A stretch of DNA of 64,000 bases from Flavobacterium humi (GTDB lineage Bacteria; Bacteroidota; Bacteroidia; Flavobacteriales; Flavobacteriaceae). Positions 43,977-52,380 of the stretch are shown here, piece after piece. The translations under genes were made by a program, and so were the position numbers. Position 1 is the first letter of the stretch; each line of letters starts with the position of its first letter. The notes under the pieces are model-generated. The model was given only the letters and a program-made list of their open reading frames with translations, made no database searches and was not told the DNA's origin. Where the stretch lies: NCBI RefSeq assembly GCF_004745595.1, contig NZ_SRLH01000006.1, forward strand, positions 62,001-126,000, in the 5' to 3' direction.

Positions 43977-44199
43977 CTGCTGTTCCTTCTTTTTTTCAGG
44001 CCTATGTTTTTTCGGTAAAGCCGGCGTGGGAAATCCATCCCAAAAAAGCTACGGTTCGTCCCTATGCACTATTTTAAAAAGCTAAGAGTTTTAAAGTTAA
44101 TCACTTTTTTGTAGGTGTTTTGTCACAAATTTTGTTTTTCATTCTTTTTTGATATTGGTCTGTTTTAGTTTCGTAAGACTAATCTTAAAAAATAATAAC

Positions 44200-45075
44200 A
44201 TGAAAAAAACAGTTTATGGAATTGCATTCCTTGCTTTAATGGGCATTACATTTGTTTCCTGCGAGAAAGAGTCTTTAGTACAAAATACTGAGGAAAAAAA
44301 TGTGGTTGCACAAAATACGAACAAGGCGCTTACTTTTAATTATGCCTTGGGTGCCGAAACCCTGAACCAGGAATTGTTAAGGAAGAAATACGATTTCAAT
44401 ACGGCTTTATTCACTTCAGGGACTTCATTCAATAATCATTTATATCATGGTGTGGGCGCCTACGATGATGATTTGGCAACTTTGGAAAAAGTAGGGACAA
44501 CACAATCTTGGGTCTACTATGAATCAGGTAGTTTAGGATCTACTGCTGGGCCTATAAAATATGGAGGCAACGATATTATAATGGATGAGATCGAGCTGTT
44601 GGATGACGATATCAACAAACTATTTGCGCTTCGCGGAGGCAGTATCTACAAATTGACATACAATGCAGGGAATTTTAATGCTACTTTGCTGTATACTTAC
44701 CCAACGACGCCTACAGCACCAAGAAGATTTACGATTGCGCCACTGGCCACCGGCAATTCTTTCATTCGTTTGTATACGGCACTTTCTGTGGCATCTCAAT
44801 TTCCGAACCCACCGGCGATGACAGCTTTAACGTATGTTGATTTAGATACGGCAAGCCCACTGATAACTGCACCGACAAATACGACAACTTTAATCCCCGG
44901 ATTAGGAAATTTAAGCTCTTTTACAGCAAAAGACTATTTTAACGCACCTCCGATGACATCAAAATATTATGTGGTTGTAGATAAAAACATTTACGATCTG
45001 AATACGCCGACAACATTGGTTTTGGTAAGTAGTTTTGCCAACTCTGTAAGAGACTGTAGCTTTTACCATTATTAA
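44200..45075 (+). CDS. hypothetical lipoprotein, 291 aa
   Basis: From the ATG at 44200 the protein has a lipoprotein signal (MKKTVYGIAFLALMGITFVSC, then EKES). The mature part has beta-rich stretches with many aspartate, glycine, threonine and proline residues (DDLATLEKVG, IELLDDDINKLFALRGG), suggestive of a beta-propeller-like fold, but no clear repeat. I do not recognise a family. It lies between the intact oxidoreductase gene and a displaced copy of that gene's 3' end, which suggests that it was inserted here or arose with a local rearrangement. A terminator follows. Confidence 0.75.
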   Translation: MKKTVYGIAFLALMGITFVSCEKESLVQNTEEKNVVAQNTNKALTFNYALGAETLNQELLRKKYDFNTALFTSGTSFNNHLYHGVGAYDDDLATLEKVGTTQSWVYYESGSLGSTAGPIKYGGNDIIMDEIELLDDDINKLFALRGGSIYKLTYNAGNFNATLLYTYPTTPTAPRRFTIAPLATGNSFIRLYTALSVASQFPNPPAMTALTYVDLDTASPLITAPTNTTTLIPGLGNLSSFTAKDYFNAPPMTSKYYVVVDKNIYDLNTPTTLVLVSSFANSVRDCSFYHY

Positions 45076-45095
45076 TCTTTAGGATTTGAATTTTC

Positions 45096-45131
45096 AAGAG
45101 CTGTTCGTTACCGGCGGATGGCTCTTTTTTT
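45096..45131 (+). terminator. rho-independent terminator
   Basis: AAGAGCTGTTCG and CGGATGGCTCTT pair with three G-U pairs around a seven-base loop, then a T-tract. It ends the lipoprotein gene and directly precedes the oxidoreductase remnant. Confidence 0.7.
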
Positions 45132-45154
45132 ATGGATTAACGTACAATAGTAAC

Positions 45155-45259
45155 TTAGCTGGTGGAATTGTCAATATTGATGGCATTACAGGCGGGTTTG
45201 ATTTCCAGAATGCCTGGACAAGCGGGTTTATTGTGGTGAATTCGGTAACCGGAGAGTAA
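45155..45259 (+). pseudogene. remnant of the 3' end of the BaiN/YhiN-family gene
   Basis: This stretch translates as LAGGIVNIDGITGGFDFQ and continues NAWTSGFIVVN to a stop, matching the last 35 codons of the intact gene at 43871-43976 with a few substitutions and a different last few residues. No start codon or upstream homology is present, so it is a fragment left by a duplication or by insertion of the intervening DNA. Confidence 0.85.
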
Positions 45260-45297
45260 GTACTGATTTGGGGGGAAATAAGTAGGTTACAGTTTTT

Positions 45298-45789
45298 TTA
45301 GCAATTCAGCCACCAGATGGCGCCGTTAAGGACAGCCGAAAAACTGGCCCAAGCCAATTGGGGAAGTAATAATCTTGCGGCATAACGGTCTATGACATAG
45401 AATGCTTTTATGGTTTCAAAAATGAACAGCCAAAGCAATAGGATTTCGATTAACGCTAAAAAGGGATTGCACAGCGCGAAAAAAATATATGTCCATAAAA
45501 AATTGAGTGCCAATTGTATACCGAAAATAATCATGGCATTATTCACTATTTTTTTACTTCTGGGGCTTACCGGTTCCCGGCTCCAGATCTGGGCAAAAGA
45601 ATAGCCCATCAAAACGTGCAAAATGATCCAGACGGGTATGAAAGTCCAGTGCGGCGGGTTAAAAAATGGCTTCTCGATGTTTGAAAACCAGATGGTTACG
45701 GAAGACTGGGTAATATAGCCGGATACTACCCCAATCAAGGAGCAGACAGCCATCGATATTATAGTTCTAGAATAGTTAATTTTCTTCAA
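45298..45789 (-). CDS. TspO/MBR-family tryptophan-rich protein
   Basis: 163 residues with five membrane helices and the family pattern around NPPHWTFIPVWIILHVLMGYS, including the conserved FNPP-W-F-P-VW motif and a late WASFSAVLNGAIWWLN. TspO proteins bind porphyrins and cholesterol-like ligands and affect stress or pigment regulation; here the role is not shown. Stands alone on the minus strand and is divergent from mvaD. Confidence 0.93.
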   Translation of the reverse strand: MKKINYSRTIISMAVCSLIGVVSGYITQSSVTIWFSNIEKPFFNPPHWTFIPVWIILHVLMGYSFAQIWSREPVSPRSKKIVNNAMIIFGIQLALNFLWTYIFFALCNPFLALIEILLLWLFIFETIKAFYVIDRYAARLLLPQLAWASFSAVLNGAIWWLNC

Positions 45790-45866
45790 GATGTTGAATT
45801 TTAAGATTATACCTACAACAAATAAATAATAAACTAATTAAAAAACCAACGAATTATCAAAAAAAA

Positions 45867-45874
45867 GTATCTTT
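45867..45874 (+). promoter_or_regulatory. -7 box upstream of mvaD
   Basis: TATCTTTG matches TAnnTTTG and ends 38 bp before the ATG at 45913. Confidence 0.5.
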
Positions 45875-45912
45875 GCGCAAATTTTTTTAAATGATTTGTT
45901 CCACTAATTTAT

Positions 45913-46995
45913 ATGCCTGTGCCTGAAAATAATTTTATCGCTTCACATTATACCGCTTCGGTTGAAAATGGAATTTTTGAATGGTCAGCACCCAGTAATA
46001 TTGCCCTGGTGAAATATTGGGGGAAAAAAGACAAACAAATTCCAGCCAACCCATCCATCAGTTTTACGCTCAATAACTGCAAAACGGTTACCAGGCTGGC
46101 ATTTGCCAAAAAAGCAAACGATGGGGATTTTTCATTCGATTTGCTTTTTGAAGGGAAACCAAAAGAGGATTTTAAGCCGAAAATACAAAAGTTCCTGGAA
46201 CGCATTTTTGACTATTGCCCTTACCTAAAGGATTTTCATTTTACAATCGACACCCAAAATACATTCCCGCACAGTTCCGGTATTGCTTCTTCTGCTTCCG
46301 GGATGGCTGCCTTGGCGATGAATATAATGAGTTTGGAAAAAACACTGGATCCGTCAATTTCGGAGGAATATTTTTACCGGAAAGCTTCTTTTCTGGCCCG
46401 TTTGGGTTCGGGAAGTGCTTGCCGGAGCGTTAAAGGAAAGGTGGTCGTTTGGGGGAAACATGATGAAATTGAACGTAGTTCAGACTTGTTCGGGGTTGAA
46501 TTTCCTTCCGTCCACGCTCATTTTCAAAATTACCAGGATACCATTTTATTGGTTGACAAGGGGGAAAAACAAGTGTCGAGCACGGTTGGCCATGACCTGA
46601 TGTTTGGGCATCCGTTTGCCGAACAGCGTTTTCTCCAGGCACACGATAATCTATCAGCCATGAAGCGCATCCTGGAAAATGGCGATATTGACGGTTTTGT
46701 TAAGATTACCGAAAGCGAAGCCCTGACCCTGCATGCCATGATGATGACATCGATGCCATACTTCATCCTAATGAAACCGAACACCCTGGAAATCATCAAC
46801 CGCATCTGGAAATTCAGGAACCAGACACAAATACCGGTTTGTTTTACCCTTGACGCCGGCGCGAATGTGCATGTCCTTTACCCCGAAAATGTAAAAGAAA
46901 AAGTTTTGCAATTTATTCAGGACGAATTAGTTGGCTATTGTCAAAATGGTCAGTACATTTGCGATGTAATTGGAGTGGGCGCCCAATCAATATAA
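45913..46995 (+). CDS. mvaD: diphosphomevalonate decarboxylase
   Basis: Converts diphosphomevalonate to isopentenyl diphosphate, the last step of the mevalonate pathway. The 360-residue GHMP-fold protein has APSNIALVKYWGKKD at the start, the decarboxylase-typical NPSISFTLN, and the ATP loop SGIASSASGMAALA. It heads a plus-strand isoprenoid cluster (mvaD, mevalonate kinase, prenyltransferase, pseudouridine synthase). Its end is 34 bp before the mevalonate kinase start. A -7 box lies upstream. Confidence 0.95.
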   Translation: MPVPENNFIASHYTASVENGIFEWSAPSNIALVKYWGKKDKQIPANPSISFTLNNCKTVTRLAFAKKANDGDFSFDLLFEGKPKEDFKPKIQKFLERIFDYCPYLKDFHFTIDTQNTFPHSSGIASSASGMAALAMNIMSLEKTLDPSISEEYFYRKASFLARLGSGSACRSVKGKVVVWGKHDEIERSSDLFGVEFPSVHAHFQNYQDTILLVDKGEKQVSSTVGHDLMFGHPFAEQRFLQAHDNLSAMKRILENGDIDGFVKITESEALTLHAMMMTSMPYFILMKPNTLEIINRIWKFRNQTQIPVCFTLDAGANVHVLYPENVKEKVLQFIQDELVGYCQNGQYICDVIGVGAQSI

Positions 46996-47029
46996 TTTGT
47001 ATATTTATCGTCTCAAATCTGTAATACAC

Positions 47030-47968
47030 ATGAAAGGACCTCTTTTTTACTCTAAAATTTTACTCTTCGGGGAATACGGGATTATTCGTGATTCTAAAGG
47101 GTTGTCTATTCCTTATAATTTTTATAACGGTGCCCTGAAAGTGGATGGGAACCTATCGGATGAGGCGGTAAAATCGAATGCAAGCCTGAAAAGATTTGCT
47201 TCCTATTTGGAGAAATTGCAACAAGAGCAACCGGAATTGGTCACTTTCAATAGTACGGCATTACAAACAGATGTCGAACGGGGTATGTACTTTGATTCCA
47301 GTATCCCGCAAGGCTACGGCGTAGGAAGCAGCGGTGCTTTGGTGGCCGCTATTTACGATAAATATGCCCATAATAAAATTACGGTTTTAGAGAATTTAAC
47401 ACGAGAAAAATTATTGCAGCTCAAGGCTATTTTTGCTACAATGGAATCGTTTTTCCATGGCAAAAGCTCCGGGTTGGATCCTTTAAACAGTTACCTGAGT
47501 ATTCCGATCCTGATCAATTCGAAAGACAATATAGAAGCTACGGGAATCCCGACACAAAGTGCTAATGGCAAAGGTGCTGTCTTCCTGCTTGATTCCGGTA
47601 TTGTTGGGGAAACCGCCCCGATGGTAGGTATTTTTATGGAAAAACTAAAGGAGGAAGGATTCCGGAAAATGCTGAAATCCCAATTCATCAAATATACGGA
47701 TGCCTGCGTGGAGAATTTCCTTCACGGCGATGTGAAATCCCTTTTTGCCAATACCAAGAAGCTTTCAAAAGTGGTCCTGAACAACTTCAAGCCTATGATT
47801 CCTGAAAAATTCCACCAGGTCTGGCAGCGTGGCATCGATACAAACGATTATTACTTAAAACTTTGCGGATCGGGCGGTGGCGGCTACATCCTGGGCTTTA
47901 CACAAGACCTGGAAAAGGCCAGGGCTTCACTAAAAGAGTACAAATTAGAAGTAGTCTATCAGTTTTAA
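47030..47968 (+). CDS. mevalonate kinase (GHMP kinase)
   Basis: 312 residues starting at the ATG at 47030 (MKGPLFYSKILLFGEYGII); an in-frame ATG 60 bp upstream lies inside mvaD and is unlikely. GHMP motifs: LFGEYG, the ATP loop GVGSSGALVAAIYD, and LCGSGGGGYILGF near the C-terminus. Phosphorylates mevalonate to mevalonate 5-phosphate. The position beside mvaD supports the mevalonate assignment over other GHMP kinases. Confidence 0.9.
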   Translation: MKGPLFYSKILLFGEYGIIRDSKGLSIPYNFYNGALKVDGNLSDEAVKSNASLKRFASYLEKLQQEQPELVTFNSTALQTDVERGMYFDSSIPQGYGVGSSGALVAAIYDKYAHNKITVLENLTREKLLQLKAIFATMESFFHGKSSGLDPLNSYLSIPILINSKDNIEATGIPTQSANGKGAVFLLDSGIVGETAPMVGIFMEKLKEEGFRKMLKSQFIKYTDACVENFLHGDVKSLFANTKKLSKVVLNNFKPMIPEKFHQVWQRGIDTNDYYLKLCGSGGGGYILGFTQDLEKARASLKEYKLEVVYQF

Positions 47969-48051
47969 CACAATTTTATAGCATCATGACTGCGAGATTA
48001 TCTAAGAGTTATATACTTTTAAATGCTTATAATTTTTAGACATCCAATAGA

Positions 48052-48969
48052 ATGCTAACACGAAAATCCAAATTACTTTTAATGAAGGTCCTCAGTCTTT
48101 TTTCTGTGGTCCGGGGTTATAATATTTTCATTATCGTTTTAGCGCAATACCTGTCTTCCATATTTATTTTGGCACCTGAGAAAAGGGCTTTGGACGTCAT
48201 CCTGGACTGGAGGTTGTTTATCATCGTTTTTGTTTCCACACTGACCATTGCCTCGGGTTATATCATCAATAATTTTTACGATTCGGAAAAAGACCTGATC
48301 AACCGGCCAAACAAATCGATGTTGGATCGGCTGGTCAGCCAGAAAACCAAACTCAAGGTGTATTTCGGGCTGAATTTCCTGGCTACTGCTTTGGCGTATA
48401 TCATCTCATGGCGCGCCGCACTTTTTTTCGCGGCTTACATATTTATGATCTGGTTTTATTCCCATAAACTCAAAAAATACCCTATTGTCGGGAACCTGAC
48501 GGCTTCTTTGCTGGCTGTCCTGCCTTTTTTTGGTATTTTGTTGTACTTCAAGAATTTTTACCATGTTATTTTTGCCCATGCCAGTTTTTTGCTGCTGCTG
48601 ATTTTAATCCGGGAAATGATCAAGGACTTGCAGAATATCAAAGGGGATATTGCCAATGATTACCAAACGATTCCGGTGCGTTTCGGGGAAAAAACATCCA
48701 AACGGATTATTACCCTCTTAACAATTTCCACTATAATCCCTGTGTATATCTTAATTGAAAAATACGACGTAGGCTATATGGATATTTACTTTTACATCAG
48801 CCTGATCGTTTTGGTTTTATTTTTGCTGAAGCTCTGGAAATCCCAAACCCAGGAAGAATACCTGCAATTGCATAACATCCTTAAATCCCTTATTGTGGCC
48901 GGGGTTTTTTGTATTTTGCTGATCGATCCGTCCGTTTTGCTCAACGGAAGGGCCTTGTTGAAAATTTAA
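48052..48969 (+). CDS. UbiA-family prenyltransferase (geranylgeranylglycerol-phosphate type)
   Basis: 305-residue integral membrane protein with about eight helices. The two Asp-rich diphosphate-binding motifs are NNFYDSEKDLIN and KDLQNIKGDIAND. Sequences of this type in flavobacteria are annotated as geranylgeranylglycerol-phosphate geranylgeranyltransferase, an enzyme known from archaeal ether-lipid synthesis, although the product in Bacteroidota is not established to my knowledge; a quinone or other prenylated product remains possible. Its place behind mvaD and mevalonate kinase links it to isoprenoid supply. Confidence 0.88.
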   Translation: MLTRKSKLLLMKVLSLFSVVRGYNIFIIVLAQYLSSIFILAPEKRALDVILDWRLFIIVFVSTLTIASGYIINNFYDSEKDLINRPNKSMLDRLVSQKTKLKVYFGLNFLATALAYIISWRAALFFAAYIFMIWFYSHKLKKYPIVGNLTASLLAVLPFFGILLYFKNFYHVIFAHASFLLLLILIREMIKDLQNIKGDIANDYQTIPVRFGEKTSKRIITLLTISTIIPVYILIEKYDVGYMDIYFYISLIVLVLFLLKLWKSQTQEEYLQLHNILKSLIVAGVFCILLIDPSVLLNGRALLKI

Positions 48970-48995
48970 ATTTCCAAAAGCAAATCCTAATTCAT

Positions 48996-49003
48996 TACCT
49001 TTG
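48996..49003 (+). promoter_or_regulatory. -7 box upstream of the pseudouridine synthase gene
   Basis: TACCTTTG matches TAnnTTTG and ends 17 bp before the ATG at 49021, suggesting that this gene has its own promoter within the isoprenoid cluster. Confidence 0.5.
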
Positions 49004-49020
49004 CATAAATAAATGAAGTT

Positions 49021-49926
49021 ATGAATAATTCAGGAGGCAATAAAAGAGGTGGTTCAAGACCTAACAGCTCAAGGCCAGGTTCTAATAAGCCGAAACCTGC
49101 CATGCCGAAACGGGCCCAAGGGGCAAAAAAAGCGAAACCGGCTGCAAAAGCTGATGATAAGGTAACGGATAAAGTGGCCAAGAAGCCCAATCCGACAGCA
49201 AAAAGACCTAAAAACGATGGAGAAATCCGTCTGAACAAATACATTTCCAATTCAGGGGCATGTTCCCGCCGTGATGCGGATATTTACATCCAATCCGGCA
49301 ATGTCAAGGTAAACGGCGTTCCTGTGACCGAAATGGGTTATATGGTAAAGCAAGGAGATGTGGTCAATTTTGACGGCGTTACTCTAATACCTGAGCGTAA
49401 GGAATACCTGCTGCTCAACAAACCGAAAAATTTTACGACTTCGTTTGATGAAAACGATATGCACCGAAATGTTGCAGAATTGGTTCGCGGTGCCACCAAT
49501 GCCAAAATCCAGGCAGTAGGCCGAATGGACAAAAACACAACCGGTTTGCTGTTGTTTACCAACGATACGGACATGATCCGTAAATTCAGCCTGCCAAATC
49601 AGAAATCCTCCAAAATCTATCAGGTTTCCTTGGATAAGAATTTAAAGTTCGAAGACCTGGAAAAAATATCCCATGGCGTAACGCTTGACGGGCACAGGTT
49701 GTTTGTGGAAGAAATCAGTTATATCGAAAACGAGCCTAAAACAGAAATCGGATTGAAACTACGCACGGCAAATGTAAAAGTGGTGCGTGCCATTTTTGAA
49801 AATTTCAAGTATGATGTGATCAAAATCGACAGGGTTGCTTTTGCCGGCCTGACCAAAAAGAACTTGCCACGCGGCAATTGGCGTTTTCTTACGGAACAGG
49901 AAATAATTAATTTGAAAAACATCTAG
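49021..49926 (+). CDS. RsuA/RluB-family pseudouridine synthase
   Basis: 301 residues. The first 65 form a disordered basic Lys/Pro/Gly/Ser-rich extension, common in Bacteroidota members. Then an S4 RNA-binding domain (IRLNKYISNSGACSRRDADIYI) and the catalytic domain with GRMDKNTTGLLLFTND, catalytic Asp D170, and LPRGNWRFLTEQE at the end. It should isomerise uridines in ribosomal RNA; RluB-like (23S helix 89 region) is the best guess over RsuA. A hairpin with a T-tract follows. Confidence 0.92.
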   Translation: MNNSGGNKRGGSRPNSSRPGSNKPKPAMPKRAQGAKKAKPAAKADDKVTDKVAKKPNPTAKRPKNDGEIRLNKYISNSGACSRRDADIYIQSGNVKVNGVPVTEMGYMVKQGDVVNFDGVTLIPERKEYLLLNKPKNFTTSFDENDMHRNVAELVRGATNAKIQAVGRMDKNTTGLLLFTNDTDMIRKFSLPNQKSSKIYQVSLDKNLKFEDLEKISHGVTLDGHRLFVEEISYIENEPKTEIGLKLRTANVKVVRAIFENFKYDVIKIDRVAFAGLTKKNLPRGNWRFLTEQEIINLKNI

Positions 49927-49954
49927 TTTTCCCTATAAACTTTTAATACCATTC

Positions 49955-49990
49955 AAATTCCTGCTCCTTTTAAAGTGGGAATTTCTTTTT
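49955..49990 (+). terminator. probable rho-independent terminator
   Basis: AAATTCC and GGAATTT are separated by 16 bases and followed by CTTTTT. The stem is short and the loop long, so this is weaker than the others in the window. Confidence 0.45.
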
Positions 49991-49996
49991 ACAGAT

Positions 49997-50362
49997 ATGA
50001 TGACACCAGAACAATTACAATCGATAGCTTTCCGCTGGTTCGAAGCTTTCAATACGAAAGAATTGGAAAAATTATTATCGCTTTACGATGATGAAGCCCA
50101 GCATTTCAGCCCGAAGCTTAAAATCCGCCAGCCGCAAACCAACGGCCTTGTGGTCGGAAAAGATGCCATGCGGGCCTGGTGGCAGGATGCTTTTGACAGG
50201 TTGCCGAGCCTGCATTACAAAGTAACTTCGCTTACCGCGAATTCGGATCGTGTTTTTATGGAATACATCCGTCAGGTGGATAACGAAGAAGACATGCTTG
50301 TGGCCGAAGTCCTAGAAGTAAAGAACGGCAAGATCATTTTCTCAAGGGTGTACCACGGATAA
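49997..50362 (+). CDS. NTF2-like (SnoaL-type) protein
   Basis: 121 residues with the cone-shaped NTF2-like fold pattern: an N-terminal helix AFRWFEAFNTKELEKLLSLYDDEAQHFSP, then alternating strands ending VKNGKIIFSRVYHG. Family members range from isomerases and cyclases to non-catalytic subunits; no signature residues decide which. Two adjacent ATG codons (49997, 50000) could start it. A long hairpin terminator follows, so it is a single-gene unit. Confidence 0.8.
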   Translation: MMTPEQLQSIAFRWFEAFNTKELEKLLSLYDDEAQHFSPKLKIRQPQTNGLVVGKDAMRAWWQDAFDRLPSLHYKVTSLTANSDRVFMEYIRQVDNEEDMLVAEVLEVKNGKIIFSRVYHG

Positions 50363-50388
50363 TTTCTGTTGCATTCCTTCAACAATCT

Positions 50389-50430
50389 AAACCATTAAAC
50401 CTAACAAAATGTTAAGTTTAATGGTTTTTT
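50389..50430 (+). terminator. long-stem rho-independent terminator
   Basis: A 17-bp stem with one mismatch (left arm 50389-50405, right arm 50411-50427) and five-base loop, ending in a T-tract. Confidence 0.85.
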
Positions 50431-50492
50431 CATTTGCAAACCGCTCAATTTTATTAGATTTACTGTTCCAACTAGTAGAAACCATTTAAATT

Positions 50493-52256
50493 ATGAAGAA
50501 AATAGTAATTCTCTCACTGGCCTTGTCGTCATTGCTTTTTGTCAATTGTAAAAAAGAAGAAAGTATGCAGGATTTCAAATCATTAACCGAAAATTATTTC
50601 AAAGAGAAAAACGCGTTAAACCCGCTCGATGCCACTTTGAATGGCTTTAATGACTATAATGACCAATTGCAACTGGAAATGACTGATGCTTACAGGAAAA
50701 AACAGGGCGAATTTTTTGATAAATACGAAAAAGAACTTTCTACCATTGACAAGGATAATTTATCCCCGGAAGAGAAAATAAGCTACGAAATCATCAAATG
50801 GGAAACCGCTATCGGTAAAGATTTGCTCAAACAGGAAACCAACCTAATGCCTGTCCAGCAGTTTTGGGGAACACACCTGACTATGTCTCAATTTGCCAGC
50901 GGAACGGCAGCACAGCCTTTCAAAACGGAAAAAGATTACCGCAATTTCCTCAAAAGAATAGATACGTACGGCATTTGGCTGGATTCTGCCATGGTGTACA
51001 TGAAAAAAGGAATCCAAAAAGGAATGGTATTGCCAAAAGCCTTGACGGAAAAAGTAATTCCGCAATTCCAGGACCAGATCACACCTAAAGTGGAAGACAA
51101 CCTGTTCTATTCTTCCATTAAAAACATGCCAGCCGATTTTTCTCCGGAAGTAAAAAGTGCCTTAACCAAAGAATACGCTATGGAGATCAATGAAAAACTG
51201 ATGCCGCGTTATCAAAAAATGGCAGCATTCTTAAAGAACGAATATTTACCGGCTTCCAGGACGACAAGCGGAATAGGAAGCTTGCCTAACGGAGCGGCCT
51301 TATACGCAACGTATGTAAAGCAGTGGACCACTACAGATATGAAACCGGAAGAGATCCATGAACTGGGATTGAAAGAAGTGGCCAGGCTAAAAGCCGAAAT
51401 GGAAAAAGTAAAAGAACAAGTGGGTTTCAAAGGGACAATTGTGGCATTTTTTGATCATGTCCGCAACCGTAAAGAGCTAATGCCTTTCAAAAAACCGGAA
51501 GAAGTAATCGCGAATTTTGAAGCCATCCATAAAAAAATAGAGCCAAGCGTCAATAAATTATTTTCATTACAGCCTAAAACCCCTTTCGAGATAAGGAGAA
51601 CGGAAGAATTCAGGGAAAAAACAGCCAGTGCCGAATATGTACAGGGAACTGCAGACGGAACCCGTCCTGGGATTTTTTATGTTCCGATCCCGGATGTGGC
51701 GAAATACAATTATTACGGAGACGAAGATTTGTTCCTGCATGAAGCCATTCCAGGGCATCATTTCCAGATTTCCCTGCAACAGGAAAACAAGGAATTGCCG
51801 GATTTTAGAAGATTCAACTGGTTTGGTGCTTATGGCGAAGGCTGGGCTTTGTATACCGAAAGTTTAGGGAAAGAATTGGGATTGTATTCTGATCCATACC
51901 AGTATTTCGGGATGCTGGGGAATGAAATGCACAGGGCGATCCGCTTGGTGGTAGACACCGGCTTGCACAGCAAAGGCTGGACGCGTGAACAAGCCATCCG
52001 TTATTCATTGGAAAACGAAGCGGAAAGCGAAGCCAGCATTATTTCCGAAGTGGAGCGATACATGGCCATTCCGGGCCAGGCACTTTCCTATAAAATCGGG
52101 CAATTGAAGATTATGGAATTGCGCCAGAAAGCAAAAGATAAAATGAAAGATAAATTCGACATCAAAGTATTCCATCAAAAAGTGCTGGAATCGGGTGTCA
52201 TGCCTTTGGCCTTATTGGAGAAAAAAATCAACGACTGGATAGAAACGGGCAAATAA
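50493..52256 (+). CDS. DUF885-family lipoprotein, putative metallopeptidase
   Basis: 587 residues. The lipoprotein signal MKKIVILSLALSSLLFVNC is followed by KKEES. The C-terminal half has the DUF885 signature FLHEAIPGHHFQ, a variant of an HExxH zinc motif, with a downstream glutamate-rich helix (GEGWALYTESLGKELG) and EAESEASIISEVERYMA that would complete the metal site. Such proteins are thought to be zinc carboxypeptidases distantly related to thermolysin-fold and M32 enzymes, but substrates are unknown. Single gene, closed by a terminator. Confidence 0.9.
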   Translation: MKKIVILSLALSSLLFVNCKKEESMQDFKSLTENYFKEKNALNPLDATLNGFNDYNDQLQLEMTDAYRKKQGEFFDKYEKELSTIDKDNLSPEEKISYEIIKWETAIGKDLLKQETNLMPVQQFWGTHLTMSQFASGTAAQPFKTEKDYRNFLKRIDTYGIWLDSAMVYMKKGIQKGMVLPKALTEKVIPQFQDQITPKVEDNLFYSSIKNMPADFSPEVKSALTKEYAMEINEKLMPRYQKMAAFLKNEYLPASRTTSGIGSLPNGAALYATYVKQWTTTDMKPEEIHELGLKEVARLKAEMEKVKEQVGFKGTIVAFFDHVRNRKELMPFKKPEEVIANFEAIHKKIEPSVNKLFSLQPKTPFEIRRTEEFREKTASAEYVQGTADGTRPGIFYVPIPDVAKYNYYGDEDLFLHEAIPGHHFQISLQQENKELPDFRRFNWFGAYGEGWALYTESLGKELGLYSDPYQYFGMLGNEMHRAIRLVVDTGLHSKGWTREQAIRYSLENEAESEASIISEVERYMAIPGQALSYKIGQLKIMELRQKAKDKMKDKFDIKVFHQKVLESGVMPLALLEKKINDWIETGK

Positions 52257-52264
52257 AATTACTA

Positions 52265-52292
52265 AAACGGGAAATCATTTTCCCGTTTTTTT
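52265..52292 (+). terminator. rho-independent terminator
   Basis: AAACGGGAAA, loop TCAT, TTTCCCGTTT, then further T residues; begins 9 bp after the DUF885 stop. Confidence 0.85.
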
Positions 52293-52368
52293 ATGCATTT
52301 CAATCCCGGGTAATTGCCATGGTATTGTTTTTGTGGGGAGAAATTTGTTAAAATCCATAATTGTGTTT

Positions 52369-52376
52369 TATTTTTG
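52369..52376 (+). promoter_or_regulatory. -7 box directly before the AsmA-like gene
   Basis: TATTTTTG matches TAnnTTTG and ends only four bases before the ATG at 52381. A TTTG at 52344-52347 gives a 21-bp spacer. If used, transcription would begin at or next to the start codon. Confidence 0.4.
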
Positions 52377-52380
52377 TAGT

